A DNA stretch of 64,000 bases from an uncultured Draconibacterium sp. (GCF_913063105.1 NZ_CAJXYQ010000011.1:80133-144132), one strand, 5' to 3'. Shown: positions 43,457 to 53,676, counted from the stretch's first letter. Program-made: numbers and translations. Notes: generated by a model not told the origin, from the sequence alone.

Positions 43457-44254
43457 TTAAATATCGTTTTCGCCTTTTACGTAACCAAAGTTGGCTAAAA
43501 TACCACCATCAACGTACAACACCTGTCCGTTAACAAAATTGGCAGCGTTTGATGCCAGGAACAATGCAGCGTTACCAATATCTTCAGGCTCTCCCCAGCG
43601 GTTTGCCGGTGTACGGGTCATTACCAAATCGTTAAACGGATGGCCGCCTTCGCGAATCGGAGCAGTTTGCGCTGTAGCAATGTACCCCGGGCCAATTCCG
43701 TTAATCTGAACATTGTATTTAGCCCATTCGCAACACATGTTGGCCGTTAACAGTTTCAATCCACCTTTTGCCGAAGCATAGGCCGATACCGAGTTACGTC
43801 CGTATACGCTCATCATCGAACACATGTTGATGATTTTTCCTGAACGTTTTTCAATCATTTTTGGAGCTACACGTTTGGCAACAATCAGTGGTGCCACCAG
43901 GTCGATATCGATTACCTGTTTGTAATCGGCTACCGGCATTTCCAAAATCGGAATACGTTTGATGATTCCGGCATTGTTTACCAGAATATCTATATCGCCC
44001 ACTTCTTTTTCAATTTGAGAGATACCTTTATCTACAGCATCTTCATTGGTTACATCAAAGTTTAGCGTAAATACATCAATGCCGGCTTTGGCATATTCGG
44101 CCTTACTTTCTTCCAGTTTTTCGTCTGAAATATCGTTGATGCAAATTTTAGCACCTGCCTGTCCCAGGGTTTTTCCAATGGCCATTCCAATACCATGTGT
44201 TCCACCGGTAATAAGGGCTACTTTTCCGTTTAAACTAAATAGTTCTTGTATCAT
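43457..44254 (-). CDS. kduD: 2-deoxy-D-gluconate 3-dehydrogenase (SDR family)
   Basis: 265 residues. Short-chain dehydrogenase with the NAD motif TGGTHGIGMAIG (about 17-28), NNAGI (about 92-96), catalytic serine in MCSMMSVYG and YASAKGG (Y and K of the YxxxK motif). Adjacent kduI supports KduD: 2,5-diketo-3-deoxygluconate (3-deoxy-D-glycero-2,5-hexodiulosonate) to 2-keto-3-deoxygluconate. Gluconate 5-dehydrogenase is a close alternative by sequence alone. 74 bases downstream of kduI, one operon with the terminator at 43384. Confidence 0.9.
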   Translation of the reverse strand: MIQELFSLNGKVALITGGTHGIGMAIGKTLGQAGAKICINDISDEKLEESKAEYAKAGIDVFTLNFDVTNEDAVDKGISQIEKEVGDIDILVNNAGIIKRIPILEMPVADYKQVIDIDLVAPLIVAKRVAPKMIEKRSGKIINMCSMMSVYGRNSVSAYASAKGGLKLLTANMCCEWAKYNVQINGIGPGYIATAQTAPIREGGHPFNDLVMTRTPANRWGEPEDIGNAALFLASNAANFVNGQVLYVDGGILANFGYVKGENDI

Positions 44255-44328
44255 TTTTATAATTTATTGTTGATTGATTGCTTTGTTTGAAAACGCAAAC
44301 CTATTACACCGTTTCGCGCCCGGCCAAT

Positions 44329-45171
44329 TTATCTTAACTCTTGTGGCTGAATTACATCCATATCGGTGTAGTCGAGGTTTTCACCGGCCATACCCCAAAT
44401 AAATATATAGTTTGAAGTACCTGCTGCCGAGTGGATCGACCATTCAGGAGAAATTACTGCCTGTTCGTTTTTCATCCACAAATGACGGGTTTCCTGTGGT
44501 TGCCCCATAAAATGACAAATTGCCTGATTTTCGGGTACTTCAAAATAAAAATAAACTTCATTCCGGCGATCGTGCTGATGCGGAGGCATGGTGTTCCAAA
44601 CGCTACCTGTTTTTAATTCAGTCATTCCCATTTGCAACTGACATGTTTCTACCACTCCGTTTATCAGTAACTGGTTGATGTTTCTTTCGTTTGATGTTTC
44701 AAGGCTTCCGAGGTGAAGCACGTTGGCATCATCCATGGTTACCTGCTTGGTTGGATATTCTTTGTGTGCCGGTGCCGAGTTGAAATAAAAACGCGCCGGT
44801 TTTGTTGCGTCATTTGATTTAAACACAACATCCTTACTTCCTTTACCAATGTACAGAGCGTCTTTGTAATTCATTTTATACTCAGTTCCGTCAACAACAA
44901 TACTTCCGGTGCCCCCCACGTTAATGATACCCACTTCGCGGCGCTCGCAGAAATACGCTGCTTTCAACGGATCAATGGTTTCCAGCGGAAGGCCTTCGGT
45001 TGTTGGAACTGCTCCGCCAACAATGTAACGTTCAATAGAAGAATAAACGAGGCGCACATTGCCTTCTTCCATTAGGTTTTCAACTAAAAATTCTTTTCTT
45101 ATTTTTTCGGTGTCGTACGTTTTAAAATCTTCAGGATGATAAGCGTACCTGCTTTCATAAATTGTTGCCAT
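44329..45171 (-). CDS. kduI: 5-dehydro-4-deoxy-D-glucuronate isomerase
   Basis: 280 residues from the ATG at 45171, close to the 278 of E. coli KduI; the longer reading to 45249 would run over the palindrome and is rejected. Cupin-fold isomerase with metal ligands in [16 protein letters not shown] (about 195-210) and [25 protein letters not shown] (about 245-265; core [10 protein letters not shown]). It converts 4-deoxy-L-threo-5-hexosulose uronate from unsaturated uronides to 2,5-diketo-3-deoxygluconate. Divergent from the lacI-type gene with a palindromic operator between them. Confidence 0.95.
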   Translation of the reverse strand: MATIYESRYAYHPEDFKTYDTEKIRKEFLVENLMEEGNVRLVYSSIERYIVGGAVPTTEGLPLETIDPLKAAYFCERREVGIINVGGTGSIVVDGTEYKMNYKDALYIGKGSKDVVFKSNDATKPARFYFNSAPAHKEYPTKQVTMDDANVLHLGSLETSNERNINQLLINGVVETCQLQMGMTELKTGSVWNTMPPHQHDRRNEVYFYFEVPENQAICHFMGQPQETRHLWMKNEQAVISPEWSIHSAAGTSNYIFIWGMAGENLDYTDMDVIQPQELR

Positions 45172-45232
45172 ATTATTTGAATTTATATTTTTTATGATTT
45201 TTACCTCAACAAATATAAGGAGAAAAAAGCAA

Positions 45233-45250
45233 AATGCAATCGATTGCATT
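45233..45250. promoter_or_regulatory. Perfect 18-bp palindrome, likely LacI-type operator
   Basis: AATGCAATCGATTGCATT is fully palindromic, with the central CG typical of LacI/GalR operators. It lies between divergent kduI and the regulator gene, 62 bases before the kduI start and 43 bases before the regulator start, so it can control both. Confidence 0.82.
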
Positions 45251-45292
45251 GATTAAAAAATAATCTTAACTTTGCCATCAAACAAGACAATA

Positions 45293-46321
45293 ATGGTGCA
45301 AAAACCTGAAACTACAATACACGATATTGCTAAAAAGCTGAAAATTTCAGCCTCTACCGTATCGCGGGCTTTAAAAGATAACCCTTTAATTAGTGAAGCA
45401 ACACGGGCAAAAATTAAAAAAACGGCAGCCGAGATGGGGTATCGCCCCAACGTAATGGCAGCCAACCTGCGAACAAAGCGAACCAACACCATCGGCGTAA
45501 TTGTTCCACTAATCAACCGGCACTTTTTCTCATCGGTTATTTCAGGTATTGAGGATATTGCCTATAAACAAGGTTTTGCTGTTACCATTTCGCAGTCAAA
45601 CGACAATTTTGAAAAAGAAAGTACCATTGCCCACACCTTGTTTGCCAATCGGGTTGACGGGCTCATCCTGTCTATCGGGATGCAAACAAAAACCTTTGAT
45701 CATTTAAAACCTTTTGCCGAACGACACACGCCAATTGTATTTTTCGACCGTATTGTTGAGGAAATACCAGCACACAAGATAGTTGTTGACGATTTTGGAG
45801 GTGCCTACCGGGCCACACAACATCTGATTGAGCAAGGAAGAACCCGCATTGCACACATTACCGGCCCCCTAACCCTTCAGATTTATTCGAAACGCGAAGA
45901 CGGGTATCGCCAGGCTTTAGCCGACGCCGGGCTGGAAATTAATAACGATTATGTGCTTCATAACAGCCTTACGCGCGAAGACGGATTAAGGGCCATAAAA
46001 AAGATGTTGGTGCAGAAAATAAGACCCGATGCTATTTTTTGTGCCAACGACACAACCGCTTTAAGTTCGATCATTTATTTAAAAGAAAAAGGCATACGCG
46101 TACCTGAAGATATTGCGATTGTTGGGTTTAGTAATGAACCCTACTCAGAACTGGTTACACCCGCAATTACCACCGTAAAACAACCGGGTTTTGAGATGGG
46201 ACAAAAAGCAGCAGAATTGATTATCAACCAGATTAACAATAAAAAACAAGCTGAAACCTACCAAACCATAACGATGGATACGGAATTAATTATTAGAAGC
46301 TCCTCTGCCACAAAACAATAG
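45293..46321 (+). CDS. LacI/GalR-family transcriptional regulator
   Basis: 342 residues from the ATG at 45293. The helix-turn-helix TIHDIAKKLKISASTVSRAL (about 8-27) is followed by the hinge YRPNVMAANLRTKRT and a periplasmic-binding-type ligand domain with the blocks IGVIVPL, FFDRIVEEIP, GHT-like QGRTRIAHITGP and DAIFCANDTTALS. The likely inducer is a uronate-derived sugar such as 2-keto-3-deoxygluconate, inferred from kduID next door. The palindrome at 45233 is its probable operator, with autoregulation. Confidence 0.93.
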   Translation: MVQKPETTIHDIAKKLKISASTVSRALKDNPLISEATRAKIKKTAAEMGYRPNVMAANLRTKRTNTIGVIVPLINRHFFSSVISGIEDIAYKQGFAVTISQSNDNFEKESTIAHTLFANRVDGLILSIGMQTKTFDHLKPFAERHTPIVFFDRIVEEIPAHKIVVDDFGGAYRATQHLIEQGRTRIAHITGPLTLQIYSKREDGYRQALADAGLEINNDYVLHNSLTREDGLRAIKKMLVQKIRPDAIFCANDTTALSSIIYLKEKGIRVPEDIAIVGFSNEPYSELVTPAITTVKQPGFEMGQKAAELIINQINNKKQAETYQTITMDTELIIRSSSATKQ

Positions 46322-46522
46322 ACTGTATTATAAACATATTAAACATTTTTATTATAGGTAAAAGCTTACAGTCAAACAAGTTTTTCTGAAACAAAAACTA
46401 GTCGTTCCACTCCCTTTTTGAGACAAATTCTTATACCCCTTTACGCCATTAACCCCCACAAAACCAACAACTTTTTCATTCATTTTAGGCAATCAATATG
46501 TGTTACCAGGCTTAATGTGCCG

Positions 46523-46530
46523 TATTTTTG
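46523..46530 (+). promoter_or_regulatory. -7 box TATTTTTG before the T9SS protein gene
   Basis: TATTTTTG matches TAnnTTTG exactly and predicts a start near 46537, giving a leader of only about 12 bases before the TTG start codon at 46549. No good -33 box is seen. Confidence 0.5.
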
Positions 46531-46548
46531 ATAGTATAAAAGTACACA

Positions 46549-47736
46549 TTGAAAACTAAGGGTAAAATATTGAAGAAGGGCTTACTTTTTGTTCTATTTG
46601 TTTTAGCTTTTATTGGGGTATACGCAGCTCCAAATTTAAAAACTACAGCCTTAGAACAAAGTACTCCTCCGGTGGCAAAAAACGACACTTTTATTCACAT
46701 TGCCAAAAACAGGCTCACCTTAACAGGCAATGTTTTACTCAACGATTACGATCCTAACGGCGACAGAATTCAGATATACTTTGCCGAATCACCAAAAGAG
46801 GCCTACCTGCAAATGGATGACGATGGTAATTTCAGCCTCGAATTACCTAAACTTTACAGTGGTAAAATTCAATTTGAATATTACATTAAAGAAGTTACCG
46901 AGGCTGAATACATTGCACTGGCCCATGTTTATATCGAAATTATTGAAAACAGCGATTTAGACGAGGTTGAAGACAAAGTTGATTTGGATAATGATAACGA
47001 TGGATTGCCTGACAGTGCCGAAGGTTTTCACCTGGATTCTGATAATGATGGCATTCCCAACCATTTCGATATTGACAGCGACAACGACGGGATTACCGAC
47101 AACATAGAATGGCAGGACGAACACAATTATATTCCGCCATCGGGAATTGATGCCAACAATAACGGTTGGGATGATGCTTATGACCCTGAAATGGGAGGCA
47201 TTTATTACCGACCGGTTGACACCGATGAAAACGGAGTGCCCGACATGCTTGACCGTGATTCGGATGCCGACGGCCGCAGCGACCTTACTGAAGCTTTTGA
47301 CTTTAACGAAGACGGCCGGCCGGATATTCAACTCCTTTTCTCGGACGCCGACAACGATGGGCTGGATGATGCTTTTGATTGCGTTTTTAAAGGCAACGAC
47401 CTCACTAATCCGATTGCAAGCAGTTGTATTCTTGGCGACTTAAATCAAAATGGTATTCGCGACTGGCGCGATTTCACCAGCCATTTTACCGCTCAGGAAG
47501 GCTACGCTTACCCAAATCCTGTCCTTCATTCTTTCCAACTTTACCATCCAAAACTAACATACAAGCAACAGATTAACATTCAGATTTTCAATATGAAAGG
47601 ACAATTGCAGATGGTACATCAAACCAGCCATGGAAATGATTTGGTTCCAACATCCAAGCTGCAAAATGGAACTTATATTTTAAAAGCCACCTCCGATGTC
47701 TTTTCACACACCCAAAAGCTGGTCATTCAGCATTAA
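46549..47736 (+). CDS. T9SS-exported protein with cadherin/VCBS-like and calcium-binding repeats
   Basis: 395 residues. The only usable start is TTG at 46549, since a stop lies four codons upstream. A signal peptide (about 1-25, FIGVYAAP) is followed by a cadherin/Big-like domain (PVAKNDTF...LTGNVLLNDYDPNGD, about 40-66). Four or more TSP3-like Asp repeats follow (DLDNDNDGLPD, DSDNDGIPN, DSDNDGITD, DADNDGLDD, about 145-280), which bind calcium. The end is a type IX secretion sorting domain (YPNPVLHSF to KLVIQH, about 325-395). Cell-surface or released; ligand unknown. Confidence 0.83.
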   Translation: MKTKGKILKKGLLFVLFVLAFIGVYAAPNLKTTALEQSTPPVAKNDTFIHIAKNRLTLTGNVLLNDYDPNGDRIQIYFAESPKEAYLQMDDDGNFSLELPKLYSGKIQFEYYIKEVTEAEYIALAHVYIEIIENSDLDEVEDKVDLDNDNDGLPDSAEGFHLDSDNDGIPNHFDIDSDNDGITDNIEWQDEHNYIPPSGIDANNNGWDDAYDPEMGGIYYRPVDTDENGVPDMLDRDSDADGRSDLTEAFDFNEDGRPDIQLLFSDADNDGLDDAFDCVFKGNDLTNPIASSCILGDLNQNGIRDWRDFTSHFTAQEGYAYPNPVLHSFQLYHPKLTYKQQINIQIFNMKGQLQMVHQTSHGNDLVPTSKLQNGTYILKATSDVFSHTQKLVIQH

Positions 47737-47877
47737 TCACTTTTTTTAATCGTTTTTGCAACCCTCTACTTTTTCAGCTGTCCTTATTTGCATATTAATA
47801 AAAAGACCAAAAAGTACCTTTAGTCGATTCATAGCGTATGTTGGTCGTTTTTAAAAAAGCAGAAAAATAAGATGCAC

Positions 47878-47885
47878 TACTTTTG
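47878..47885 (+). promoter_or_regulatory. -7 box TACTTTTG before the TonB receptor gene
   Basis: TACTTTTG fits TAnnTTTG; the predicted transcript has a leader of about 65 bases before the ATG at 47958. No matching -33 box at proper spacing was found. Confidence 0.45.
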
Positions 47886-47957
47886 TGCAAGTCAGAAAAC
47901 AATAAGAATGTTTGGCCAGAACATTCTGAAAAAACAATTAAAAACGAAAGCCAAAAA

Positions 47958-50309
47958 ATGATGAAAACAAACATGTTACTCCTGCTCCTTTTTTTGGGAG
48001 TTGCAGTACAAGCACAACACATTACCTTAAGTGGTTACCTAAAAGATGCCTCGAACGGAGAGGCTTTGATTGGTGCAACGGTTTATGTTGAAGAACTTAA
48101 ACAGGGCACCGCCTCTAATCCCTACGGATTTTACTCGCTCACTATTCCGGCCGGCAGAACCTACACCCTGCAGGTTTCTTTTATTGGTTACGAAACCATT
48201 AAACAAAGAATTAGCGCTACTGAAAGCCAAAATGTTTCGCTTTCGTTAAGCGAAGAAACTGCCTTAATGGAAGAAGTTATTGTACGTGGCGAAGCAGCCA
48301 ATGCCAATGTTGAACGTATTGAAATGGGTATGGAAAAGCTACCGGTAAAAACCATTCAAAAGCTTCCGGCTTTTATGGGCGAGGTAGATATTATTCGTAC
48401 CATTCAACTACTACCCGGAATTCAGAGTGGCGGCGAAGCCAGTTCAGGGTTGTATGTGCGTGGCGGGGGCCCCGACGAAAACCTGATGGTACTCGATGAA
48501 GCTCCAGTTTACAATGCTTCGCACCTCATGGGTTTCTTTTCAGTTTTTAACTCCAATGCTATAAAAGATATTCAGGTGTACAAAAGCGGTATTCCTGCCG
48601 AATATGGCGGAAAGGCCTCTTCTGTTATCGATATCAGGCAAAAAGACGGCAACTCCAAACAATTCGGTTTTGACGGAGGTATTGGAAACCTATCAAGCCG
48701 ATTAACACTTGAAGGGCCTATTATTAAAGACAAGTGGAGCTTTTTATTGGCCGGCCGGCGCACCTATTACGATGTACTGGGCAAAGCTGTAGGATTAGAT
48801 GCCCTGGTTGACAACACCATTTATTTTTATGATTTAAATGGCAAATCGAACCTCGTGATTAATAACAACAACCGCATTTTTCTGTCGGGGTACATGGGCC
48901 AGGATGTTTTTGAGATGGGCGAATCAATGTACATGCAGTGGGGAAATGCTACGGCAACCGCACGCTGGAATCATATTTTCGGCGATAAACTGTTTATGAA
49001 TATTTCCGCTATTTTTTCAAATTATGACTATAACCTGGGGGTTCCGGGCGATAATGCAGACAATTTTGATTGGTCGTCGCGGATAAAAGATTACAACGGT
49101 AAGGCGGACTTCACCTGGTTCCCGAACCCACAGAACACCGTGAAGTTTGGTGTCAACGCCATTAAACACCAGTTTCGTCCCGGAAAAATTGCCACCAACG
49201 GTGATCAATCCATGTTTTCGAATATGGAGTTGGCGCACTACAATGCCATTGAGAGTGCCGTTTACCTGTCGAACGAACAAAAAATATCTGAACGGTTTTC
49301 GGTGCAGTATGGCCTGCGTTTAAGTCATTTCCAGCAGGTTGGAAAAGGTGAAGTAAATATTTACCAAAACCCTGACAAACCAGATAAAGATGAAATTATT
49401 GAAACTATCAGCTATGGCAGTATGGATAAAATTGGCGATGCCTTTATACATCTCGAACCGCGTTTAAGCATGAAATACACCCTCGACCGGAACAGTTCGG
49501 TAAAAGGATCGTACAACCGCATGGTGCAAAACCTGCACCTCATTTCCAACACACAATCACCCACTCCGCTTGACATCTGGCTACCATCAAGCACCTACAT
49601 CAAGCCGCTTAAGGTAGACCAGGTATCTCTTGGTTATTTCAGAAACTTTAAGCAAAACACCTGGGAAACATCGCTTGAGGTGTACTACAAAGACATGCAA
49701 AATGTATTGGATTACATTGAAGGCGCCGAGCTTTTCCTGAATGATGCTATTGAAACCGAGCTGCTGCACGGAACGGGCGAATCGAAAGGGTTGGAAATGC
49801 TGGTAAAAAAGTCGAAAGGAAAACTTACGGGCTGGCTGGGTTACACCTGGTCGGAAACAACCCGCGAGATTGAGGGGATAAACAATGGCAATCCTTATCC
49901 ATCGTCGTACGACCGCACACATGATATCTCCCTGGTATCGAGCTACCAGTTAAACGACCGTTGGAACTTTGCAGCCAATTTTGTTTACGCCACCGGGAAT
50001 CCTACCTCATACCCCGTAGCAAAATACAATATTCAGGGTAACCAGGTATACGAATATTCGGCCCGCAACAGTAACCGCATTCCCGATTACAACCGCCTCG
50101 ACTTATCATTTACCTACGATTTTAAAAAGAATGTAAATCGCCGCTTTAAGCAATCAATAAACGTATCGGTGTACAATGTTTATGGCCGCCGAAATGCCTA
50201 TTCGATAACTCCTGAGGCCAACGAAGGCAATCCCAACCAAACGGAATTTGTTCGCTTGTCGATAATCGGAGCTCCTATCCCATCCATCACTTACAACGTT
50301 AAATTTTAA
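47958..50309 (+). CDS. TonB-dependent outer-membrane receptor with CarboxypepD_reg-like domain
   Basis: 783 residues from the ATG at 47958, which puts the signal peptide (MLLLLLFLGVAVQAQ) at the N-terminus. An N-terminal carboxypeptidase-regulatory-like domain (HITLSGYLKDASNGEALIGATVYV, about 20-43; core GEALIGATVYV) is followed by the plug (VDIIRTIQLLPGIQSGGEASSGLYVRGG; core LYVRGGGPDENLMVLD) and a 22-strand barrel ending VRLSIIGAPIPSITYNVKF (final aromatic). The DUF4249 lipoprotein follows after 5 bases, the usual pairing. Substrate unknown; possibly metal or small peptide rather than glycan, as no SusD is present. Confidence 0.93.
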   Translation: MMKTNMLLLLLFLGVAVQAQHITLSGYLKDASNGEALIGATVYVEELKQGTASNPYGFYSLTIPAGRTYTLQVSFIGYETIKQRISATESQNVSLSLSEETALMEEVIVRGEAANANVERIEMGMEKLPVKTIQKLPAFMGEVDIIRTIQLLPGIQSGGEASSGLYVRGGGPDENLMVLDEAPVYNASHLMGFFSVFNSNAIKDIQVYKSGIPAEYGGKASSVIDIRQKDGNSKQFGFDGGIGNLSSRLTLEGPIIKDKWSFLLAGRRTYYDVLGKAVGLDALVDNTIYFYDLNGKSNLVINNNNRIFLSGYMGQDVFEMGESMYMQWGNATATARWNHIFGDKLFMNISAIFSNYDYNLGVPGDNADNFDWSSRIKDYNGKADFTWFPNPQNTVKFGVNAIKHQFRPGKIATNGDQSMFSNMELAHYNAIESAVYLSNEQKISERFSVQYGLRLSHFQQVGKGEVNIYQNPDKPDKDEIIETISYGSMDKIGDAFIHLEPRLSMKYTLDRNSSVKGSYNRMVQNLHLISNTQSPTPLDIWLPSSTYIKPLKVDQVSLGYFRNFKQNTWETSLEVYYKDMQNVLDYIEGAELFLNDAIETELLHGTGESKGLEMLVKKSKGKLTGWLGYTWSETTREIEGINNGNPYPSSYDRTHDISLVSSYQLNDRWNFAANFVYATGNPTSYPVAKYNIQGNQVYEYSARNSNRIPDYNRLDLSFTYDFKKNVNRRFKQSINVSVYNVYGRRNAYSITPEANEGNPNQTEFVRLSIIGAPIPSITYNVKF

Positions 50310-50314
50310 AAGCT

Positions 50315-51232
50315 ATGAAAACAGCACAACTATTAAAAGCACTTATCATCATCATTTTCGTGATTTTAGCCTTAGCTTCCTGCGAAGATGTGGTTGATGT
50401 GAACTTAAACGATGAAGATATCGACTTGATTTCGGTTGAAGCTTATATAAATACCAACATTGAAAACAATGTTTACGTAAAACTTGAGCGTACCCTGCCT
50501 GTTAACCAAACCGCACAAAACCCGGCCATCAGCAATGCCCAGGTCATGCTTACCGATGATGCAGCTACACCAAATACTATTATCCTGCAAGAACAGGGTG
50601 CATCAGGCATTTATTTACTTCCCGAAGACGTAACTTATCCGGGTGTTCCGGGACGAACCTACACCCTGACTGTTACAACAAGCGATGGAACAGTAATTAC
50701 CGCACAGGAATATTTGCAGCAAGTAGAAAACCTGGATACTGTAAAAGTAAATTTAAGCGACAGAGGAAATTTCGAGTACCTCGGAGTTTACATTAACTCG
50801 CAGGAAACTCCGGGTTTGGGACATTATTACAAATGGGACATTTACATTAATGGCAATTTATTATATAGTGGCGAAGACCTGGCCTTTGCCAGCGATGAAT
50901 TGGTGGATGGAAATTACATTTACGATATGCTGATTATGCTTGACTGGGAAGACGAAGAAGAAGATAAAATACTTCACACCGGCGATACGGTGGTGGTACA
51001 CCAGTTATCGATATCAGAAGAAGCTTACAAGTTTTATTGGGGAATGAGCGACCAGGCATGGGCCGGAGGTCCCTTTAGTGTTCCGCCTGCAAATATACCG
51101 GGCAACCTTAACTCAAGCGATGGTAAACGGGTTTTGGGTCTGTTCTCTGCTCGCGATATTTCGGTTGGCAACCCGGTAATTATCGACGAATCAAATTACA
51201 CTCCGGTTATTTCCAGTGTTCCAAAAAACTAA
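50315..51232 (+). CDS. DUF4249 family outer-membrane lipoprotein
   Basis: 305 residues with a lipobox (LALASC, Cys 23) and the DUF4249 opening EDVVDVNLNDEDIDLISVEAYI (core VVDVNL...VEAYI, about 26-45), then Ig-like beta structure (NAQVMLTDDA, GRTYTLTVTTSDG). It lies five bases after the TonB receptor and is thought to act as its surface-exposed partner, like SusD for SusC but unrelated in fold. A strong terminator follows. Confidence 0.92.
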   Translation: MKTAQLLKALIIIIFVILALASCEDVVDVNLNDEDIDLISVEAYINTNIENNVYVKLERTLPVNQTAQNPAISNAQVMLTDDAATPNTIILQEQGASGIYLLPEDVTYPGVPGRTYTLTVTTSDGTVITAQEYLQQVENLDTVKVNLSDRGNFEYLGVYINSQETPGLGHYYKWDIYINGNLLYSGEDLAFASDELVDGNYIYDMLIMLDWEDEEEDKILHTGDTVVVHQLSISEEAYKFYWGMSDQAWAGGPFSVPPANIPGNLNSSDGKRVLGLFSARDISVGNPVIIDESNYTPVISSVPKN

Positions 51233-51273
51233 TTTAAAGTGGCTAAACCTGTTTTTTAAAATTAGAAACAACC

Positions 51274-51315
51274 AAAAACGAAGCTTGTAAAAGGATTTTT
51301 GCAAGCTTCGTTTTT
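51274..51315 (+). terminator. Terminator after TonB receptor/DUF4249 operon
   Basis: AAAAACGAAGCTTG (51274-51287) pairs perfectly with CAAGCTTCGTTTTT (51302-51315), giving a 14-bp stem with a T-run. Confidence 0.9.
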
Positions 51316-51365
51316 GATGTCGCTATTAATTGCTACTTTTCGTTAATTTTGCTGCTTTACCCAAA

Positions 51366-52355
51366 ATGAACAATAAGATTGAAAAAATATCGACTTATTT
51401 AAAAGTAGAACAACTTAAAAACGACAAACGTGTAGTTATTTTTTTGGTGTGTTTACTCATTGCCACCGTACTTTGGTTTTTAAATGCTCTTGAAAAAGAC
51501 TATACCACAACCATTTCGTACCCGGTGCGGTATGTTAGTCCGCCCAGCCATCAGTTTTTAGCCAACCAACCACCCGAAAAACTCGATTTAAAGGTTGATG
51601 CTCATGGTTTTACCTTGTTGCGCCACAAACTAAGCTTTGCCTACTCACCCATTATTTTAAACCTGAGTAATATTACCCGAAACCTGGAGTCCAATGGTGG
51701 AGAATTCCTGGTTCCCAGCAGTTCCTTACTGCGGCGTATTTCAAGCCAAATCAGCAACGAAATAAAACTTCAACAGGTAAATCCCGATGTAATTCGCATT
51801 AAGCTCGACAGTTTGAAAACCAAAACTATCCCGGTAAAAGCGAATCTTTCTGTTAATTTTAAACCACAGTTTAATTACAAAAACCCGGTGCTGCTAAAAC
51901 CGGCAGAAGTAAAAATAACGGGGCCGGCCTCAGTGGTAGATACCATTCGCCACCTATTTACCGAGGAACGAACGTTTAACGAACTTGATGCAAACATTAA
52001 TCGCAATATCAAAGTCGTACACCCTGAAAACACATCACTTATTCCGGAAGAAGTGCTCTTGCAAATTGAAGTAGAGAAATATACCGAAAAACAGCTACGT
52101 TTGCCCATTCAGGTGATTAATAAACCTGCTGATATAAACATAAAACTTTTTCCTTCGGAACTGACGCTAACCTGCCTTGTGGGCCTAAGCGAATTCGACA
52201 ATATTTCAGCTGCCAATTTCCGCGCAGTTATTGATTACCAGGCCATAAGTGATAACGAAAGTAGGTTACCCGTTAAAATCAGTAATAAACCGTCCTTTGT
52301 CCAAATCAGCAGGTTCGCCCCCGAATCGGTTGAATACCTTATTGAAACCTATTAA
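51366..52355 (+). CDS. YbbR-like domain protein (CdaR-type)
   Basis: 329 residues from the ATG at 51366. One transmembrane helix (about 21-38) is followed by YbbR-like repeats (YVSPPSHQFLANQPPEKLDLKVDAHG, core PEKLDLKVDAHG near 62-73; KTIPVKANLSVNF; LKPAEVKITGPASVVD near 177-192). In Firmicutes CdaR regulates the diadenylate cyclase CdaA. Here the neighbour is coaE, three bases downstream, a gene order often seen in Bacteroidota. Probably periplasmic; direct regulation of c-di-AMP is not shown. Confidence 0.87.
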   Translation: MNNKIEKISTYLKVEQLKNDKRVVIFLVCLLIATVLWFLNALEKDYTTTISYPVRYVSPPSHQFLANQPPEKLDLKVDAHGFTLLRHKLSFAYSPIILNLSNITRNLESNGGEFLVPSSSLLRRISSQISNEIKLQQVNPDVIRIKLDSLKTKTIPVKANLSVNFKPQFNYKNPVLLKPAEVKITGPASVVDTIRHLFTEERTFNELDANINRNIKVVHPENTSLIPEEVLLQIEVEKYTEKQLRLPIQVINKPADINIKLFPSELTLTCLVGLSEFDNISAANFRAVIDYQAISDNESRLPVKISNKPSFVQISRFAPESVEYLIETY

Positions 52356-52358
52356 AGT

Positions 52359-52958
52359 ATGGCATTGAAAATTGGCATTACAGGAGGAATTGGAAGCGGG
52401 AAGTCGGTAATCTGCCGCGTTTTTAAACAACTTAGTACGCCGGTTTTCGAGGCCGATGTGTGGGCCAAACAACTTGTAAATACCCACGCAGATATAAAAA
52501 CCCGACTAATTGACTGGTATGGTACCGACATTTATACCTCAAATGGCACAATTGACCGAAAAAAGCTGGCTGGCATAATTTTTAATAATCAACTTGAACT
52601 GGAGAAAGTAAATAATTTAATCCATCCGGTTGTTCGCCAGGAATTTCTTAGCTGGGCCGAAAATCAGGAAAGTCCATACGTGATTCACGAGGCCGCCATT
52701 TTATTTGAAAGCGGCTTCTACAAAATGATGGACTATAACATTCTGATATCGGCACCAGAAAAAGTGCGCATTGAACGGGTAATGAAGCGCGACAAGGTAA
52801 GCGCAGCAATAGTAAAAGAAAGAATAAACAAACAATGGACCGACGAACAAAAACGGCCATTGGCAAATGTGGAACTGGTTACCAACGATAAAAACCTGCT
52901 TATTCCACAAATTTTAAAAATTGATAAACAACTAAAAGAACATGGCAAAATTTGGTAA
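52359..52958 (+). CDS. coaE: Dephospho-CoA kinase
   Basis: 199 residues, full length. P-loop [11 protein letters not shown] (about 5-15), DxD-like EADVWAKQL (about 31-39), RLI...[12 protein letters not shown] and the LID-region [16 protein letters not shown]. Last step of coenzyme A synthesis. Its start is three bases after the YbbR-type gene and its end overlaps the next gene by 17 bases. Confidence 0.97.
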   Translation: MALKIGITGGIGSGKSVICRVFKQLSTPVFEADVWAKQLVNTHADIKTRLIDWYGTDIYTSNGTIDRKKLAGIIFNNQLELEKVNNLIHPVVRQEFLSWAENQESPYVIHEAAILFESGFYKMMDYNILISAPEKVRIERVMKRDKVSAAIVKERINKQWTDEQKRPLANVELVTNDKNLLIPQILKIDKQLKEHGKIW

Positions 52959-53676
52959 ATGGATAGGCGGAGGCCTGGGTTGGGCATTTGGTGGCCCACT
53001 GGGCGCAATTCTAGGCTTTGCAGTTGGCGCAATGGTTGATGGCGGCAAAGAGGCCGTAAAACATGGTGCAACAAGTGGTTATTCGTCGCGCACAACAACA
53101 GGTGGTTATGTTATGAGCCTGCTGGTGCTGGTAGCTGCCGTAATGAAAGCCGATGGCAAAGTGTTAAAATCGGAACTCGACTATGTAAAGAAATTTATGG
53201 TACACAACTTTGGCGAAGATTCAGCCCAGGAAGCCATAAAGATGCTGCGCGACCTGCTCAATCAAACCATTCCGGTTAACGAAGTGTGTAACCAGATTAA
53301 AGCCAATATGAATTACTCTGCACGTTTGCAGCTGGTTCATTTCCTGTTTGGAATTGCACAAGCCGACGGGCAGGTAGATGCCTCGGAACAAAAACTGATT
53401 ACCCATATTTGCGACCAGATGGGCATAAGCAACGCCGATTTTGAATCAATTCAGGCCATGTTTGTTCCGAATACCGATGGCGATTTTAAAATTCTGGAAA
53501 TTGAGCGCTCGGCTACCGACGAGGAACTGAAAAAAGCGTACCGGAAAATGGCGATGAAATACCACCCCGACAAGGTGAGTAATCTGGGCGAAGAAGTGCA
53601 GAATGCAGCCAAAGAAAAGTTTCAGAAAGTAAACCAGGCCTACGAAAACATAAAAAAAGAACGGAAGATAGCTTAA
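52942..53676 (+). CDS. TerB-DnaJ protein (DjlA-like co-chaperone)
   Basis: 244 residues. A glycine-rich, hydrophobic N-terminal segment ([22 protein letters not shown], about 9-30; core [14 protein letters not shown]) can insert in the membrane. A TerB-like helical domain follows (about 56-172, with [13 protein letters not shown] and [13 protein letters not shown]). A J-domain ends the protein (about 182-244) with HPD at 208-210, so it can stimulate DnaK. This is the DjlA architecture. Overlaps coaE by 17 bases and is co-expressed with it. Confidence 0.9.
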   Translation: MAKFGKWIGGGLGWAFGGPLGAILGFAVGAMVDGGKEAVKHGATSGYSSRTTTGGYVMSLLVLVAAVMKADGKVLKSELDYVKKFMVHNFGEDSAQEAIKMLRDLLNQTIPVNEVCNQIKANMNYSARLQLVHFLFGIAQADGQVDASEQKLITHICDQMGISNADFESIQAMFVPNTDGDFKILEIERSATDEELKKAYRKMAMKYHPDKVSNLGEEVQNAAKEKFQKVNQAYENIKKERKIA

